In this document: positions 20,203-30,149 of the stretch, one piece after another | How the letters are laid out: each line of letters opens with the position of its first letter | Numbering within the stretch: the first letter of the stretch is position 1 | From: Martensiomyces pterosporus | Taxonomy: Eukaryota; Kickxellomycota; Kickxellomycetes; Kickxellales; Kickxellaceae | DNA length: 64,000 bases | Reading direction: 5' to 3' | Assembly (NCBI GenBank): GCA_025201845.1 | Contig: MU603993.1 | Coordinates: forward strand, 23,758-87,757 | Position numbers and translations under genes: made by a program | The notes under the pieces: model-generated | The model's database searches: none | What the model saw: only the letters and a program-made list of their open reading frames with translations | Told to the model about the DNA's origin: nothing

Positions 20203-20995
20203 GAAATACCTACGCGACGAACATGCTGATGAGACGGAAGGAGAGAAAATCTTTGTGGAGGTGGCGTATGAGCACTTTTTGGTCTCACCAGGAACACACT
20301 CTGGCCATCTACGGCCCTCTGGACACACACACGTGGTGGCCCTTCATATGTGATTTGGCCAAATGTGTCTCGCTCGTGCTGCGCAAAACTGCCTGCTCCT
20401 TCCGAATTCCTTGGCGCTACACAGCCAGCTTCTCGCTTGGTAGCCACACACGCCTCCTCTTTCGCACATATATTGCACTGGTGCTGGCCGCACAGCCGGC
20501 CGCATCCCAATTTGGCAGGGTCGCTCGCACGGAGCAAGGGGTAAGCCTCTGTTTTCTCGTCCCCCAGCAGTGATTGCTGTTGGACATGCTGGCACCAGAG
20601 CATGGCCGTAGCTTGGAGAAAGCGCGCGCAGCCATTCTCGAGCCAGCCATGCCGCTTGCGCTGCCCTGGTGTGCACGCACAGATACCACGCGCTCGCCTC
20701 ACTCTTCCCCCGACCAAGGAAGCAACAGCCCGAGCGATCTTTGAGCAGAGACAATGGCCCTTTCCGCCTGGGTGGGGTCGCCCATTGCTTTTCATTTTCT
20801 TGTCGCCAAATATGTCGAAAGCCGAGAACAAAAGCATCAACCCCCTGTCCACCTGCCCTACTCTTCATTGCCGTATTGTCCACAAGGGTGCTGCCAGGGG
20901 TTGCATTGGGCTTGTTTGGTTTGTTTGCTCTATGCTAAACATCTCGCAGCAAATTTCTTGCCTGGAGCAGTATTTGTGCGCTCCCCCTCTTTTGT
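20203..20995. other. intergenic region downstream of TRMU
   Basis: About 790 bp between the 83-aa gene promoter and the TRMU stop codon. ORFs here are short and lack family motifs. No RNA gene is recognised. Confidence 0.4.
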
Positions 20996-22897
20996 TCATC
21001 GTGTCCCTAGAATTACTGCCGATCCGAGACACTGATCGCCACGATACAAAACCAGGTACTGCCCTGCCGCAACACCAAACTGATCCTCGGCAAACTCAAC
21101 GTGCACCTGGCCACTACAGCTTGAGCATCTCAAGTACATGTACAGCGTAGTGGTGTCCAATGAGCAGATATTGCACGCTGTGCCGTCCGGCTATTCTTAC
21201 AATGGACGCATCTCATGGCGACGGCGCGCAAAAGGGACACCAGAAAGCACCATCCGCCAGCGAGAGAGGGCTGGGAGCCAAACAAAACACACCATTCATT
21301 CGCTCCACATGACTTACCATTTGCTTGACACCATGCATGTCTGCGGCCTCTGCATGTACCGAATCTGTGCCTCCAGCATGAGCTTGTTGCGATCCCCAAA
21401 CTCTACACCACACGCACAAGCAGCAACCGAGAAAAGGGGGATTAGAGGGCTTGTGAGCATCATATGGATCCAGCTGGGCACCAGAAACATCACCGTCAGG
21501 CACTCGTGCTTGCCGCGAAATCGCTAGCTAGGGTGCGTCTGCGCACTTACCAGGCGGAGTGCCGGAAATCCAGTGGACGGGGCCAGCCGATAGATTGCGC
21601 GCGTACAACAATGGGTGCTTCCTAATTAAATGCGCAAATGCCCAGAAACATGTGCTCAGCAATCCAGTCAGCTTGGTTTTGTGCCCGCAGCTTTCTGCTC
21701 TGCTGTATTATATCTGCCGCAGACTGCCAATGAGCCAATGTCGATTGATGGATAAGATTGGCATGCGCTCATACATGCTGAAGACATACCTGTTTTGCAC
21801 TGCATGCATTCTGTTGCTATGAATGTCCTTGGCGTAGATGTACCACTTGTCCTGCCATCCGGATATGCCTGCTGACTGTCCGATCGTCTTTGTAAACATC
21901 CCCTTGTGTCTTCCGAGCCTCAGCCCATCGCTGGACAAGATGTCGCCCTCCCTTTGTGGCAGGTATTCGGCTACAGAGGCGGTAGTGTGGAGAGAACCAT
22001 GGGGCAAGCAAAGACGCATGGCATGCAGCACTCAGCTTCTAGTGCTACTGGTAGCAGATGCCCTGGCGCAGCTGCTGGATGTGCTGTTGATCGGGTCGAC
22101 GCGCAAGCAAGCGCACTCCATTTTTGCTTACCTAAGAATTCATCGAACCGCCGACGCTCGCCCACAAAGCATATTCCCATGCTCTCTTCCTTCTGGGCTG
22201 TCGCCAGCCCGGCGTCACTCGCAATCCTACGAACATCCCTCTCCTTGTTGAGAGCGCCAAGGGGAAACGCCACCTTGTCCAAACTCCCGCTGCTCACAGC
22301 AGCCAAGTAGTAGCTCTGGTCCTTCCTCTCATCCATGCCGCGGTACAGCCCAACCTTCCCAGTGTCAGGATCCCGTATGCTGCGGGCATAGTGGCCCGTG
22401 GCAAACCACGATTTGGGAGACCCATGCAGTCGGCGGCGGATCTCTTTCAGGAGCACACCGAACTTGATCTCCTTATTGCACAATACATCGGGGTTGGGCG
22501 TCCGGCCTTTCGAGTATTCGTCCAGTGCAGCCGAAAATACCATTGTCCAGTACTCCTTCACCAGGTTGATCTCATGACACTTGATGTCGAGCTGCCTGCA
22601 TACCCTCTGCACGTCCCGCCAGTCCCGCTCGGATGGACACTCGCCGCGCTCGTCGCGCGTGTCCCAGTTGCGCATAAACACGGCCTCCACATCCACACCA
22701 CGCTCCTTCAGCAGATGTGCCGTCACACTCGAGTCCACTCCGCCAGACATCCCCACGTATACCTTGTCGCCACGCTTAACTTCGCTATCCCACGTATCCC
22801 TGAGGTGATGCGTGTGTCGTCTAAATACAGACCGTGGCGCTGCAAGCGTCCATCGCCGTGCTCCGCCTAAGCATGCCACAGATGCCATACCATACAT
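20996..22897 (-). CDS. TRMU: mitochondrial tRNA-specific 2-thiouridylase (TRMU/Mto2/Slm3)
   Basis: Makes the 2-thio group on wobble U34 of mitochondrial tRNAs for Lys, Glu and Gln, using ATP and sulfur relay. Five exons on the minus strand: 22897-22132, 21970-21790, 21621-21551, 21402-21318 and 21113-20996. All have GTAAG/GTATG donors and TAG acceptors with matching phases, giving 406 aa (human 421). Seen: PP-loop MSGGVDSSV near residue 50, catalytic C140 in VLCNKEIKFG, TGHYAR, KDQSYYLA, second catalytic C243 in MGICFVGERR, then FDEFLAEYLPQREGDIL, HKGMFTKTIGQ, KWYIYAKD, LEAQIRYMQRP, and the end AAGQYLVLYRGDQCLGSAVI. A short leader before residue 40 is compatible with mitochondrial import. A second ATG at 22888 is possible. 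Confidence 0.92.
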
Positions 22898-24052
22898 TTG
22901 AAGCTGATCTCTGGGGCCGGTTGCCTGCCGCAAAAGTACTTGAGGAAACAGAATGCGTGAATAGCGCTGCAGCTGCCCCCATACTGCCCACGCTCATTGC
23001 ACCAAGTTTGAGACAGCTGCCGCTATTTCAGGCAGTCACGTGGACGGCGTCTTTGTGCTGGGCGCATCCGCGCTCTGCATCTCTAACGAGCGCACGTACC
23101 ACGCCGCTCCAGGCTCCAAAACACTGGGTAGCCAACAGCGTCGGGCGCAGAGCAGCACTGCGGCTGCTTGCTGATTTCATGTCGGGCTACACAGCACGTC
23201 AGAACGGCGCAGGTGGCTTGCTGTTTTTTGCTTGTCCAAAACTAGGCGGGGGCGAAATCAGCAGCATGCCTCCTGTGGGGGCCATGTACGGCGCTCAGCC
23301 AGCCTTCGACTGCCTGGTCAATGAAGGGGGGAGCAAGGCTGGGCGGTGGAGGCATGAGGACAGCCAGGGCGCGAGGACAGCCAGGGCGCAAGTGCGAGCC
23401 CGGCTTTCCCTGCTAGCATTCGCGGCCTCATGTCCTCATAGAGATCTACTGCCAATCCCTCATAAGGAGCAGATGCACGATTCCTGGCGCACAAATAAAG
23501 GGCCACTGCACTCGCATATGCTAGCGCGCCTAAGCAGAGCGGAAGGTGCATCTGTGGGGATAGAGGCGAACCGTACATTGCACCTCGTTTTTCGTGCGAA
23601 TGAATCCACGAGTGTTTAGGCGGGCCTATCATGGTGGGCTGAGGGGCGGTGCGTGGATTCGCAGCACATTCCAGCCAAGAATGTAATGTAGCTTGCATTA
23701 GGCTGTTTCCTGAGTGGAAATCCTGTGCGGCATTCGCAAACCCCGTCAGAGGCGGGCCCTGGGTGCTGCCACAGCCGGACCCTGCCAGGACAAACATGGT
23801 CCGTTGGCGCTTTCAGCGGCCTCCGAGCCAGCTGCTGTATATAGCTGTCTAGCACACGCATCTGCTTTCAGCAGCCCGCCCCTTCGCTTCCCCCTTGCTC
23901 TACCATTCTGTGTTTTTGATGAATGCATATATATTACAGCCGCCCAACTCATAGCATTCTATTTGCACAGGACACGCCTGCGAACACTACCCACGCCTCC
24001 ATTCACCCCGCTTAGCCAGCCCTCCTCTTTTACGCTCGCACGCAGTCTTATC
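22898..24052. promoter_or_regulatory. divergent intergenic region TRMU / ABHD hydrolase
   Basis: 1155 bp between divergent genes. It includes the plus-strand TATA at 23838. A long but motif-free frame (22834-23619) is judged non-coding. Nothing else is recognised. Confidence 0.4.
23838..23844 (+). promoter_or_regulatory. TATA box of the ABHD-type hydrolase gene
   Basis: TATATAG about 215 bp before the ATG at 24053. A second AT-rich TATATAT stretch lies at about 23926. Confidence 0.45.
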
Positions 24053-25348
24053 ATGTCAGGTATCGAGGTGCCAGTTGCCGGCACCGCTGCCCTGGGGCTT
24101 GGCCTGGCATATGGAATCAAGAAATACAATGATGGCTGCCGCGTCAGCCTCATCACAGCCGACAAAGATGCCTCTCGGGTGGTCGGAGAGACCGAAGACG
24201 GCGATGCCGTCACCATCCGTTCTCTCCTCGACTCCGAATGCCCCTCGCTCACGGACCCCAAGAAGGCATACATGGTGCCCACGCCCTACCTAGCTGCCGG
24301 CGTGCTCCAGACGGCCTACATCACAATTAATGGGTTCAAGCGGGACAGGCTCTCGAACATCAAGTACGACCGCGAGCTGCGCATAATGAGCGATAACGGC
24401 ACTGTGTCGCTGGACTGGTACCCAAAGCGCAGCCAAGACCCGGCAGCCTCCTCACCCATCGTGGTTGTCATGTCTGGGCTTGGGGGTAGCAGCGACGAGT
24501 ACCACATCCGCTGCATGGCCAAGGCGCTGGCAGATGGGCCGCTGAAGTACCGCGTCGTTGTGATGAACCACCGCGGGTCTGGACGCACCCCATTGACGTC
24601 GCCGAGGGTGTACAACGGGTACGACACCGAGGACTACAGAACCACCGTTGCCTATGTGAGGTCATGCTACCCGCAGGCACCACTGCTTGGGCTGGCTTTC
24701 TCGCTGGGTGGCAATGTCATGACAAAATACATCGGCGAGGAGGGCGACAACTGCCCGTTTGTCGCTGCTGCTGCCATCTGCTGCCAGTTCGATGTGGGCA
24801 TTGCAGGCCGTGTTTTGGACGAGCACACGTTCCTCAACGACAAGATATTCCAGCCCAACTTGATGGCCACTGTAAAGAGACTGGTCAAGAGGAATGAGGC
24901 GATGATCCAGAGCGGCGAGATCAAGTACGACATGGAAAAGATCCTGGCGACAAAGAGGATGAAGGATTTCGACCAGCATTTTGTCGCCAAGTCATTTGGG
25001 TTCTCCAGCTGCTGGGAGTACTACGATGCGACGTCCAGCTCGCCCTACGTTGACAAGATCGCCATTCCGTTCCTGGCCATAAACACCCTGGATGACCCAA
25101 CTATACCGGTGAGGGCTGTCCCCATTGAGAAGCTGAAGCGCAACCCAAACACATCGCTGGTTCTTGTCAAGCATGGCGGCCATCTCGGGTTCTTTAGCGG
25201 GCTGAGCCCCAGGATCTGGTACACAAAGCCTGTGGTCGAGTACTTTGATGCTATTCTCAAGGCATCAAAGTCCGGCCGTTCCTTGCAGGCAGCTGGAAAG
25301 CAAGGCAGCGGCGTCAGAGTCGTCGCTGGCTCTGCTGCCAAATTGTAA
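24053..25348 (+). CDS. alpha/beta hydrolase, ABHD1/3 - Eeb1/Eht1 - YheT family
   Basis: A 431-aa member of the family that includes yeast medium-chain acyl ester synthases/esterases (Eeb1, Eht1), the acylglycerol lipase YMR210W, human ABHD1/3 and bacterial YheT. The start gives MSGIEVPVAGTAALGLG, a short hydrophobic N-terminus that may anchor the protein to a membrane. Seen: the oxyanion region VVMSGLGGSSDEYHIR, MNHRGSGRTPLTSPRVY, the nucleophile elbow LAFSLGGN with Ser217, the acid in NTLDDPTIP, and the catalytic His in KHGGHLGFF. The first Gly of the GxSxG elbow is Ala here. The substrate is unknown. Single exon, TATA box 215 bp upstream. The frame is open upstream to 23714, but that part is leader. 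Confidence 0.9.
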   Translation: MSGIEVPVAGTAALGLGLAYGIKKYNDGCRVSLITADKDASRVVGETEDGDAVTIRSLLDSECPSLTDPKKAYMVPTPYLAAGVLQTAYITINGFKRDRLSNIKYDRELRIMSDNGTVSLDWYPKRSQDPAASSPIVVVMSGLGGSSDEYHIRCMAKALADGPLKYRVVVMNHRGSGRTPLTSPRVYNGYDTEDYRTTVAYVRSCYPQAPLLGLAFSLGGNVMTKYIGEEGDNCPFVAAAAICCQFDVGIAGRVLDEHTFLNDKIFQPNLMATVKRLVKRNEAMIQSGEIKYDMEKILATKRMKDFDQHFVAKSFGFSSCWEYYDATSSSPYVDKIAIPFLAINTLDDPTIPVRAVPIEKLKRNPNTSLVLVKHGGHLGFFSGLSPRIWYTKPVVEYFDAILKASKSGRSLQAAGKQGSGVRVVAGSAAKL

Positions 25349-25533
25349 TCGTATCGCTGGTTTACTATGAGGCTATCTCGATATGTGCTCGCTATTACCC
25401 CTTTTAAACGTAAATGTACTCCTATTACAGAAACTGGTAGCTGGCGGCAATGAGTGTATTTGACCACGCTCATATAGAAGGGGCTGGGGTTCAACAATGT
25501 GGTGCGGCTGTAGATGTGCTACGGACACACTTG

Positions 25534-26511
25534 TTAGCTGGACAGACAAAGGTATGCCGAGGCGTAGCTGACAGAGGAGTCTGATGGATCAAGCACTTTG
25601 CTCGACTGGTCATATTTGACAAACCTCAGGCGCGGTCCCTGTTGGCCATCTGGGTACAGGTGGTTGACTGCCGCCAGAAGGACGCCGATCGGATGGCGGC
25701 CACATATTGTGTTCTCTGTTTCGTCCAGGTACTGTCTGAACCCCTTATGGTCGGACCTAGCAATGACCTCCATGCCAGCCTCGTCCAGTCTCTTGATGGA
25801 CTCCCAAATTGGCGTCCCGCTGGGTCTCGCAGCACGCGAGCTCAGGTTCAGCGCACGGCTGGTTTCCGAGTCCTTGTAGTATGTGAAGCGGAAGCGGCCT
25901 CCCCAGTGGCAGAAATCCGAGGATATGACAAACAGGTTTTCCTCGCTGGCCAAGTACGGCGCAAGAAGCTCGCCGTACTGCTCTTCCTTTTGGAAGCTCA
26001 AGTTTCCGACCAGGATGGGAACCAGCCTGATATCGCCGATTTTTTGCTCGAATATTTTGTAGATATACGGCACATGCATTTCCAAGCTGTGCTCGTCTTC
26101 GTCAACTGCCTTGTTCATCGTGCGCCAAGTGCCCCTGCCCTTCAGCTCGCCAATGGTCTTTTGGTCGACCTGGATGTTGCCCAGCGGTGTTTCGTACTCG
26201 CTGCATGTGGACAGCGCACAGTGCTCGAGGTACACGTGGTGCGAGGGCCCAAGAAGGAACACTCGCTTGACCTTGGCGACGTCGACGCATTTGTATGCGT
26301 ATGCGGCGTTTGGCCCGCTGTAGCTGTAGCCAGCATGGGGCCCGATTATTGCACGCACTCCACTGACTGGCATCTCGCGGCTATCGCCACTGGGCTCAAT
26401 CTCGCTGACGACGTCAGGGACACTGTCAATCCAGCCCTGGAGCTGCCTGTCCAGCTGGGCGGCGCTGTCACTGTACCAGCTACCGGCATGTGTTGCCTCG
26501 CGAATAGCCAT
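25534..26511 (-). CDS. MHO1: Memo-like protein (Mho1/MEMO1)
   Basis: A 325-aa protein of the MEMO family, structurally related to extradiol dioxygenases. Human MEMO1 binds metal (copper/iron) and acts in cell motility and redox signalling; yeast Mho1 affects filamentous growth. Start MAIREATHAGSWYS matches the family N-terminus. Conserved stretches: HAGYSYSGPNAAYAY, LGPSHHVYLEHCALS, DEHSLEMHVPYIYK, LVPILVGNL, SDFCHWGGRF and GRHPIGVLL. The putative metal ligands (His in HAGYS, His in SHH, Cys in DFCHWG) are all present. Length is usual (human 297). Single exon. Promoter in the 375-bp gap to the subunit g gene. Confidence 0.95.
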   Translation of the reverse strand: MAIREATHAGSWYSDSAAQLDRQLQGWIDSVPDVVSEIEPSGDSREMPVSGVRAIIGPHAGYSYSGPNAAYAYKCVDVAKVKRVFLLGPSHHVYLEHCALSTCSEYETPLGNIQVDQKTIGELKGRGTWRTMNKAVDEDEHSLEMHVPYIYKIFEQKIGDIRLVPILVGNLSFQKEEQYGELLAPYLASEENLFVISSDFCHWGGRFRFTYYKDSETSRALNLSSRAARPSGTPIWESIKRLDEAGMEVIARSDHKGFRQYLDETENTICGRHPIGVLLAAVNHLYPDGQQGPRLRFVKYDQSSKVLDPSDSSVSYASAYLCLSS

Positions 26512-26886
26512 TGCCTTGTGTGCGGAGTGGAGTTCAGGAGAGAAGCGCTGCTGTAGGTGAGTGTAGCGAAAAGCGCAATTTCAATTCAAGCCTAGAATAA
26601 GAGTATGCAGCGTGGAGAGGGAGCGGAGAAAAGAGCTGGAGCAGGCGGGTGCGTGGAGCAGGGGGCGGAATATAGCGCATGACGCCATCAGCCATGGCCA
26701 ACGCTATTGCCAGGCATGCAGCACGCATTATTGAACCACGGTCACAGATCACCTGACTGGCATACTCACTCTTGCATACGGACATGGGCATGCACTCGCA
26801 GGCAAGTCTGGGATGCGGGAGGGAAGATAATATAGTAATGGTGGTAGGGGTTGGAGCAGTTGACTAAAAAACAGAGTGAGGGAAAT
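26512..26886. promoter_or_regulatory. upstream region of the Memo gene
   Basis: 375 bp between the Memo start and the 3' end of the subunit g gene. A weak minus-strand TATA-like CTATATT lies near 26668-26674. Confidence 0.3.
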
Positions 26887-27925
26887 CTAATCCTTGTAGC
26901 CGATGAAGTTGCCGCGGCCAATGATCTCGCCAATAACAAAGAGGGTCGAGAGCTCAAAGGTCTTGATGGCGCCCTTCTTCCACTGCTCGACGGGGATGTC
27001 CTTGAGCGACTTGACGTTCTTGATCTTGACGTAGTCCAAGACCTTGAAGAGCTGGGTCTCGGCGGCAGCAAAATCAACCTTGCCGGGGAGGGTGAAGTTC
27101 TGGCGAACAACGACCTGCTTGCCCACGTGGTAGGCGACCTCAGAGTAGTAGATGATGGGCTCGAAGATTCCTATATGGCTTGGTTTCAGATTAAACGAAA
27201 AAATGCGCATGAATAACTGGGCCTTGCATGACGCTGCCAGCAGAGCAGCACAGAACTAAGCAGCCATGCGCCTGCGGTCCACAGCACACAAAGCTGGGGC
27301 TGCTTGGCTGACTTACCGACTGTCTTGTTGAGAGGCCCCTTGATGGAGGCAGGGAGCGGGCCTACATGGTTTCAAAGGCAGAATGCGCACATATTGTTTA
27401 CAGGCGATCCTCAGTAGCAGCAGTGGCTAGTACACAGGATGTCCGGGGCTTCAGTCAAGCAACCGGCAGCCCAAAGCCAAAACATGCAATGGCACTTACT
27501 GGTGATGGTCTTGTACAGGTTGCAAAGAGCCTTGGTCAGACCCTGGGCTACAAGTCAGAGAGAAACAGGGAGTCCGAGGCAAGATTAGCTATCGTCCAGG
27601 GCAGGTAGCGGGAGACATGGAGCGCATGTGACTGAGGGGGCGGGCCGTCGACACAGCTCGCGATCCATGCCGGTAGCATATCTGCTGCTATTGTAGGCGT
27701 GGCAGCTACACAGGTGCAGCGCCTTAGGATATCAAACGAGCTGCGAGTGAGACGGGGAAGGGAGCATTGTTTTGCCGACTGAAAACACCAGTTGTCCTTA
27801 CACTTGACAGCGTTGGTAGCGTTGGCAGCAGCCTGGGTGGCCTTCTGGGCGGCAGATTCGGTGCTAGCATAGCGAATGTAGGCCCGGGCGACGGGGGCAG
27901 CCTTCGAGAAAACGCGCATGGACAT
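26887..27925 (-). CDS. ATP20: mitochondrial ATP synthase subunit g (Atp20)
   Basis: Subunit g of the F1Fo-ATP synthase, which with subunit e makes enzyme dimers and shapes cristae in the inner membrane. Four minus-strand exons, 27925-27802, 27547-27500, 27361-27317 and 27170-26887, all join in phase 1 with GTAAG donors and TAG acceptors. They give 166 aa. The N-terminus MSMRVFSKAAPVARAYIRY is a typical import leader. The conserved core runs from KGPLNKTVGIFEPIIYYSEV to the C-terminal membrane helix FELSTLFVIGEIIGRGNFIGY, which holds the GxxxG dimer motif (GEIIG). Yeast Atp20 is 115 aa; the excess is the leader and a linker. The ATG at 27919 (MRVFSK) is an equally possible start. Confidence 0.92.
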
Positions 27926-28632
27926 GACTATTCGAACTGTACGACTGGTGTCTTGCAACCGCAGGCTGGAATCCTCGGATTGAACAAAAAAAAAGATATC
28001 GAAATTGAAAATGGCGGAGGGGAAAGAGTGCGAGCCTCCTGCAGACACCAGCACCTCCTTACCCCAATGGCGCGGGTTGCGCGAGGAAATTTTAGGAAAA
28101 CGCAGTCTAAGAATGCATGCTTATCTTGGTTCCCTCGGCTCATGCAGAGCTCGGCTGCCGAGTGCGGCTCAGCGAGCCATCCCTGATGTTGCCAGGCGGT
28201 CCCAATTTTTCTTGCCGATTCCGCATTTGGGTCTCCAGGCGATCGCGCATTTGGCGAGGAGCAGGGGCTGCTGGCTGCTGGCCGTGAATCAGCCCAAACT
28301 TGGGTGCTGTTCGGTGCTCTGGTGTTGTGAGTCATAGCGCGTGAGTTAGCACTCACAGCAAGCGTGTCCCTGACCTTTCGGGAACACAGTGCACCAGCCA
28401 TTGGCTCACCCCACTCGGCCGCCACAAATATGCGCTGGGCGCTGGGCGTGGGCCATGCTGACACCCGCATGGCATAAAAGCCCGCCCGCTGCGATTGCCT
28501 GCACAGCCGCCTCTTCGTTTTCTCATCTCATCTCTTTTCTCTCTTCCCTCGGCCACGCCACCTCCCCTCTATTTACTCTCTCGCGCCTTACACAGCAGCA
28601 CGCACCTTGCCGCAGCGTAGCAAAACAACAGT
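27926..28632. promoter_or_regulatory. divergent promoter region ATP20 / DAHP synthase
   Basis: 707 bp between divergent start codons. A TATA-like CATAAAAG serves the plus-strand gene. A C/T-rich leader (28520-28590) precedes the DAHP synthase ATG. Confidence 0.45.
28473..28480 (+). promoter_or_regulatory. TATA-like box of the DAHP synthase gene
   Basis: CATAAAAG in a GC-rich setting, 160 bp before the ATG, followed by a pyrimidine-rich start region. Confidence 0.5.
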
Positions 28633-29751
28633 ATGAGCTCCGACAGCCACCACTACGTCCACGCTCTGAATGAGCTCGACGACGTGAATATTCGCCGCAT
28701 TCGCCCCCTCATTCCTCCCCAGATTCTCATGGAGGACCTGCCTCTCACCGAGTCCGCCGCCGCCACAATCGTAAAGGGACGCCTGGAATCCGAGGCTATT
28801 ATTCAGGGCAAGGACGACAGGCTGCTGGTCATCGTCGGCCCATGCTCGATCCACAACCCGACTGCTGCTCTCGAGTACGCAGACCACCTCAGAGCCTACG
28901 CCGAGACCGCTGCGGAGGACCTGTGCATCGTCATGCGTGTCTACTTTGAGAAGCCCCGCACCACAGTTGGCTGGAAGGGCCTGATCAACGACCCCGACCT
29001 CAACAACGGGTTCTCCATCAACAAGGGTCTGCGCAAGGCCCGCACTCTGCTCCTTGACATCGCCGAGAAGGGACTCCCTGCCGGCGCCGAGATCCTCGAC
29101 ACGATCTCGCCTCAGTACATCGGCGATCTCATCAGCTGGGGAGCCATTGGTGCCCGGACAACCGAGTCGCAGGTCCACCGCGAGCTTTCCTCGGGCATGT
29201 CCGTGCCAATTGGCTTCAAGAACGGCACCGACGGCAATGTCAAGATTGCTGTCGATGCGATCAAGTCCTCAGAGTCGCCGCACTGCTTCCTCTCGGTCAC
29301 CAAGCAGGGCCTGAGCGCCATTGTCGAGACCAAGGGCAACAAGCACTGCCACATCATCCTTCGCGGCGGCGCCGATGGCCCCAACTACGAGGAGAAGTAC
29401 GTCCAGGACTACGTTGCTCAGCTCACCAAGGCGGGCGTCAACCCTCGCCTGATGATCGACTGCAGCCACGGCAACAGCTCAAAGGACTTCAGAAAGCAGC
29501 CCATCGTCGCCGAGAGCATCAGAAGCCAGCTTGCCTCCTCGGAGACTGGCAAGTACATTGCCGGCGTCATGATCGAGAGCAACCTGGTCGAGGGCAACCA
29601 GAGCATCCCTGCCGACGGCGATCTGTCAAAGCTTGTCTACGGCAAGAGCATCACCGATGCCTGCGTCAACTGGGAGGACACTGCCAAGATACTCGATGGC
29701 CTGCGTGAGGGCGTCCGTAGCCGCCGCCAGAAGACCGCCGCCTCCAACTAG
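28633..29751 (+). CDS. ARO3/ARO4: 3-deoxy-D-arabino-heptulosonate 7-phosphate (DAHP) synthase, type I
   Basis: First enzyme of the shikimate pathway: phosphoenolpyruvate plus erythrose 4-phosphate give DAHP. The 372-aa protein has the usual length for fungal Aro3/Aro4 (370). Seen: the N-terminal regulatory segment (VNIRRIRPLIPPQIL), VIVGPCSIHNPTAALEYA, MRVYFEKPRTTVGWKGLIND, GLPAGAEILDTISPQYI, SWGAIGARTTESQVHRELSS, GFKNGTDGN, IILRGG, MIDCSHGNSSKD, and VMIESNLVEGNQ. All metal and substrate motifs (Cys in GPCSIH, His in CSHGNS, Glu in MIESNL) are present. Whether it is the Phe- or Tyr-inhibited isozyme cannot be told by eye. Single exon, TATA-like box upstream. Confidence 0.97.
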   Translation: MSSDSHHYVHALNELDDVNIRRIRPLIPPQILMEDLPLTESAAATIVKGRLESEAIIQGKDDRLLVIVGPCSIHNPTAALEYADHLRAYAETAAEDLCIVMRVYFEKPRTTVGWKGLINDPDLNNGFSINKGLRKARTLLLDIAEKGLPAGAEILDTISPQYIGDLISWGAIGARTTESQVHRELSSGMSVPIGFKNGTDGNVKIAVDAIKSSESPHCFLSVTKQGLSAIVETKGNKHCHIILRGGADGPNYEEKYVQDYVAQLTKAGVNPRLMIDCSHGNSSKDFRKQPIVAESIRSQLASSETGKYIAGVMIESNLVEGNQSIPADGDLSKLVYGKSITDACVNWEDTAKILDGLREGVRSRRQKTAASN

Positions 29752-30149
29752 CCTTTTGTGTTCCTAATCCGCTGAGATATGCCTGATAAATCAACTGTTT
29801 TGCTGGGCCAATTGCAGCACCTGTTTACGCTTGGACAGCGTTTGTTTACTTTGGCCGCTTGCCCTCTGCTGATTGGCCCTGGCCCGCAGCGATGGCGTTC
29901 GACTTTGCTCTAAACGCCAATTTTTTTTTTGTGCAGGACACGTTGAGCAGCAGAAAGCACCCCACTTTGCAGCTGCCCGTCGCTGCCTGCCTGCCCCGCT
30001 CTCCTTCGTCCCTGAAAGAAATATTTTCATGGTACCGGCTGTTTTCGCTTCTCTCCACTAGCAGCAGCCCTCTTTATTCGTCTGAATCCAGTAATAAAAA
30101 ACAGCACCACAGCGCTCCCATTCCCTGGTTTACCACCTTTTGCACTCGA
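29752..30149. other. intergenic region before the CLASP-like gene
   Basis: 398 bp containing the 3' end of the DAHP synthase transcript and the promoter of the CLASP-like gene. A T run lies at 29921-29930. No TATA box is recognised. Confidence 0.4.

Noticed and set aside
20602..21150. 182-aa plus-strand ORF overlapping the last TRMU exon
   Set aside because: Antisense to the conserved C-terminal TRMU exon and without motifs.
22834..23619. 261-aa plus-strand ORF between TRMU and the ABHD gene
   Set aside because: Starts inside TRMU exon 1 antisense, has no motif and shows scrambled composition. It overlaps the shared divergent promoter.
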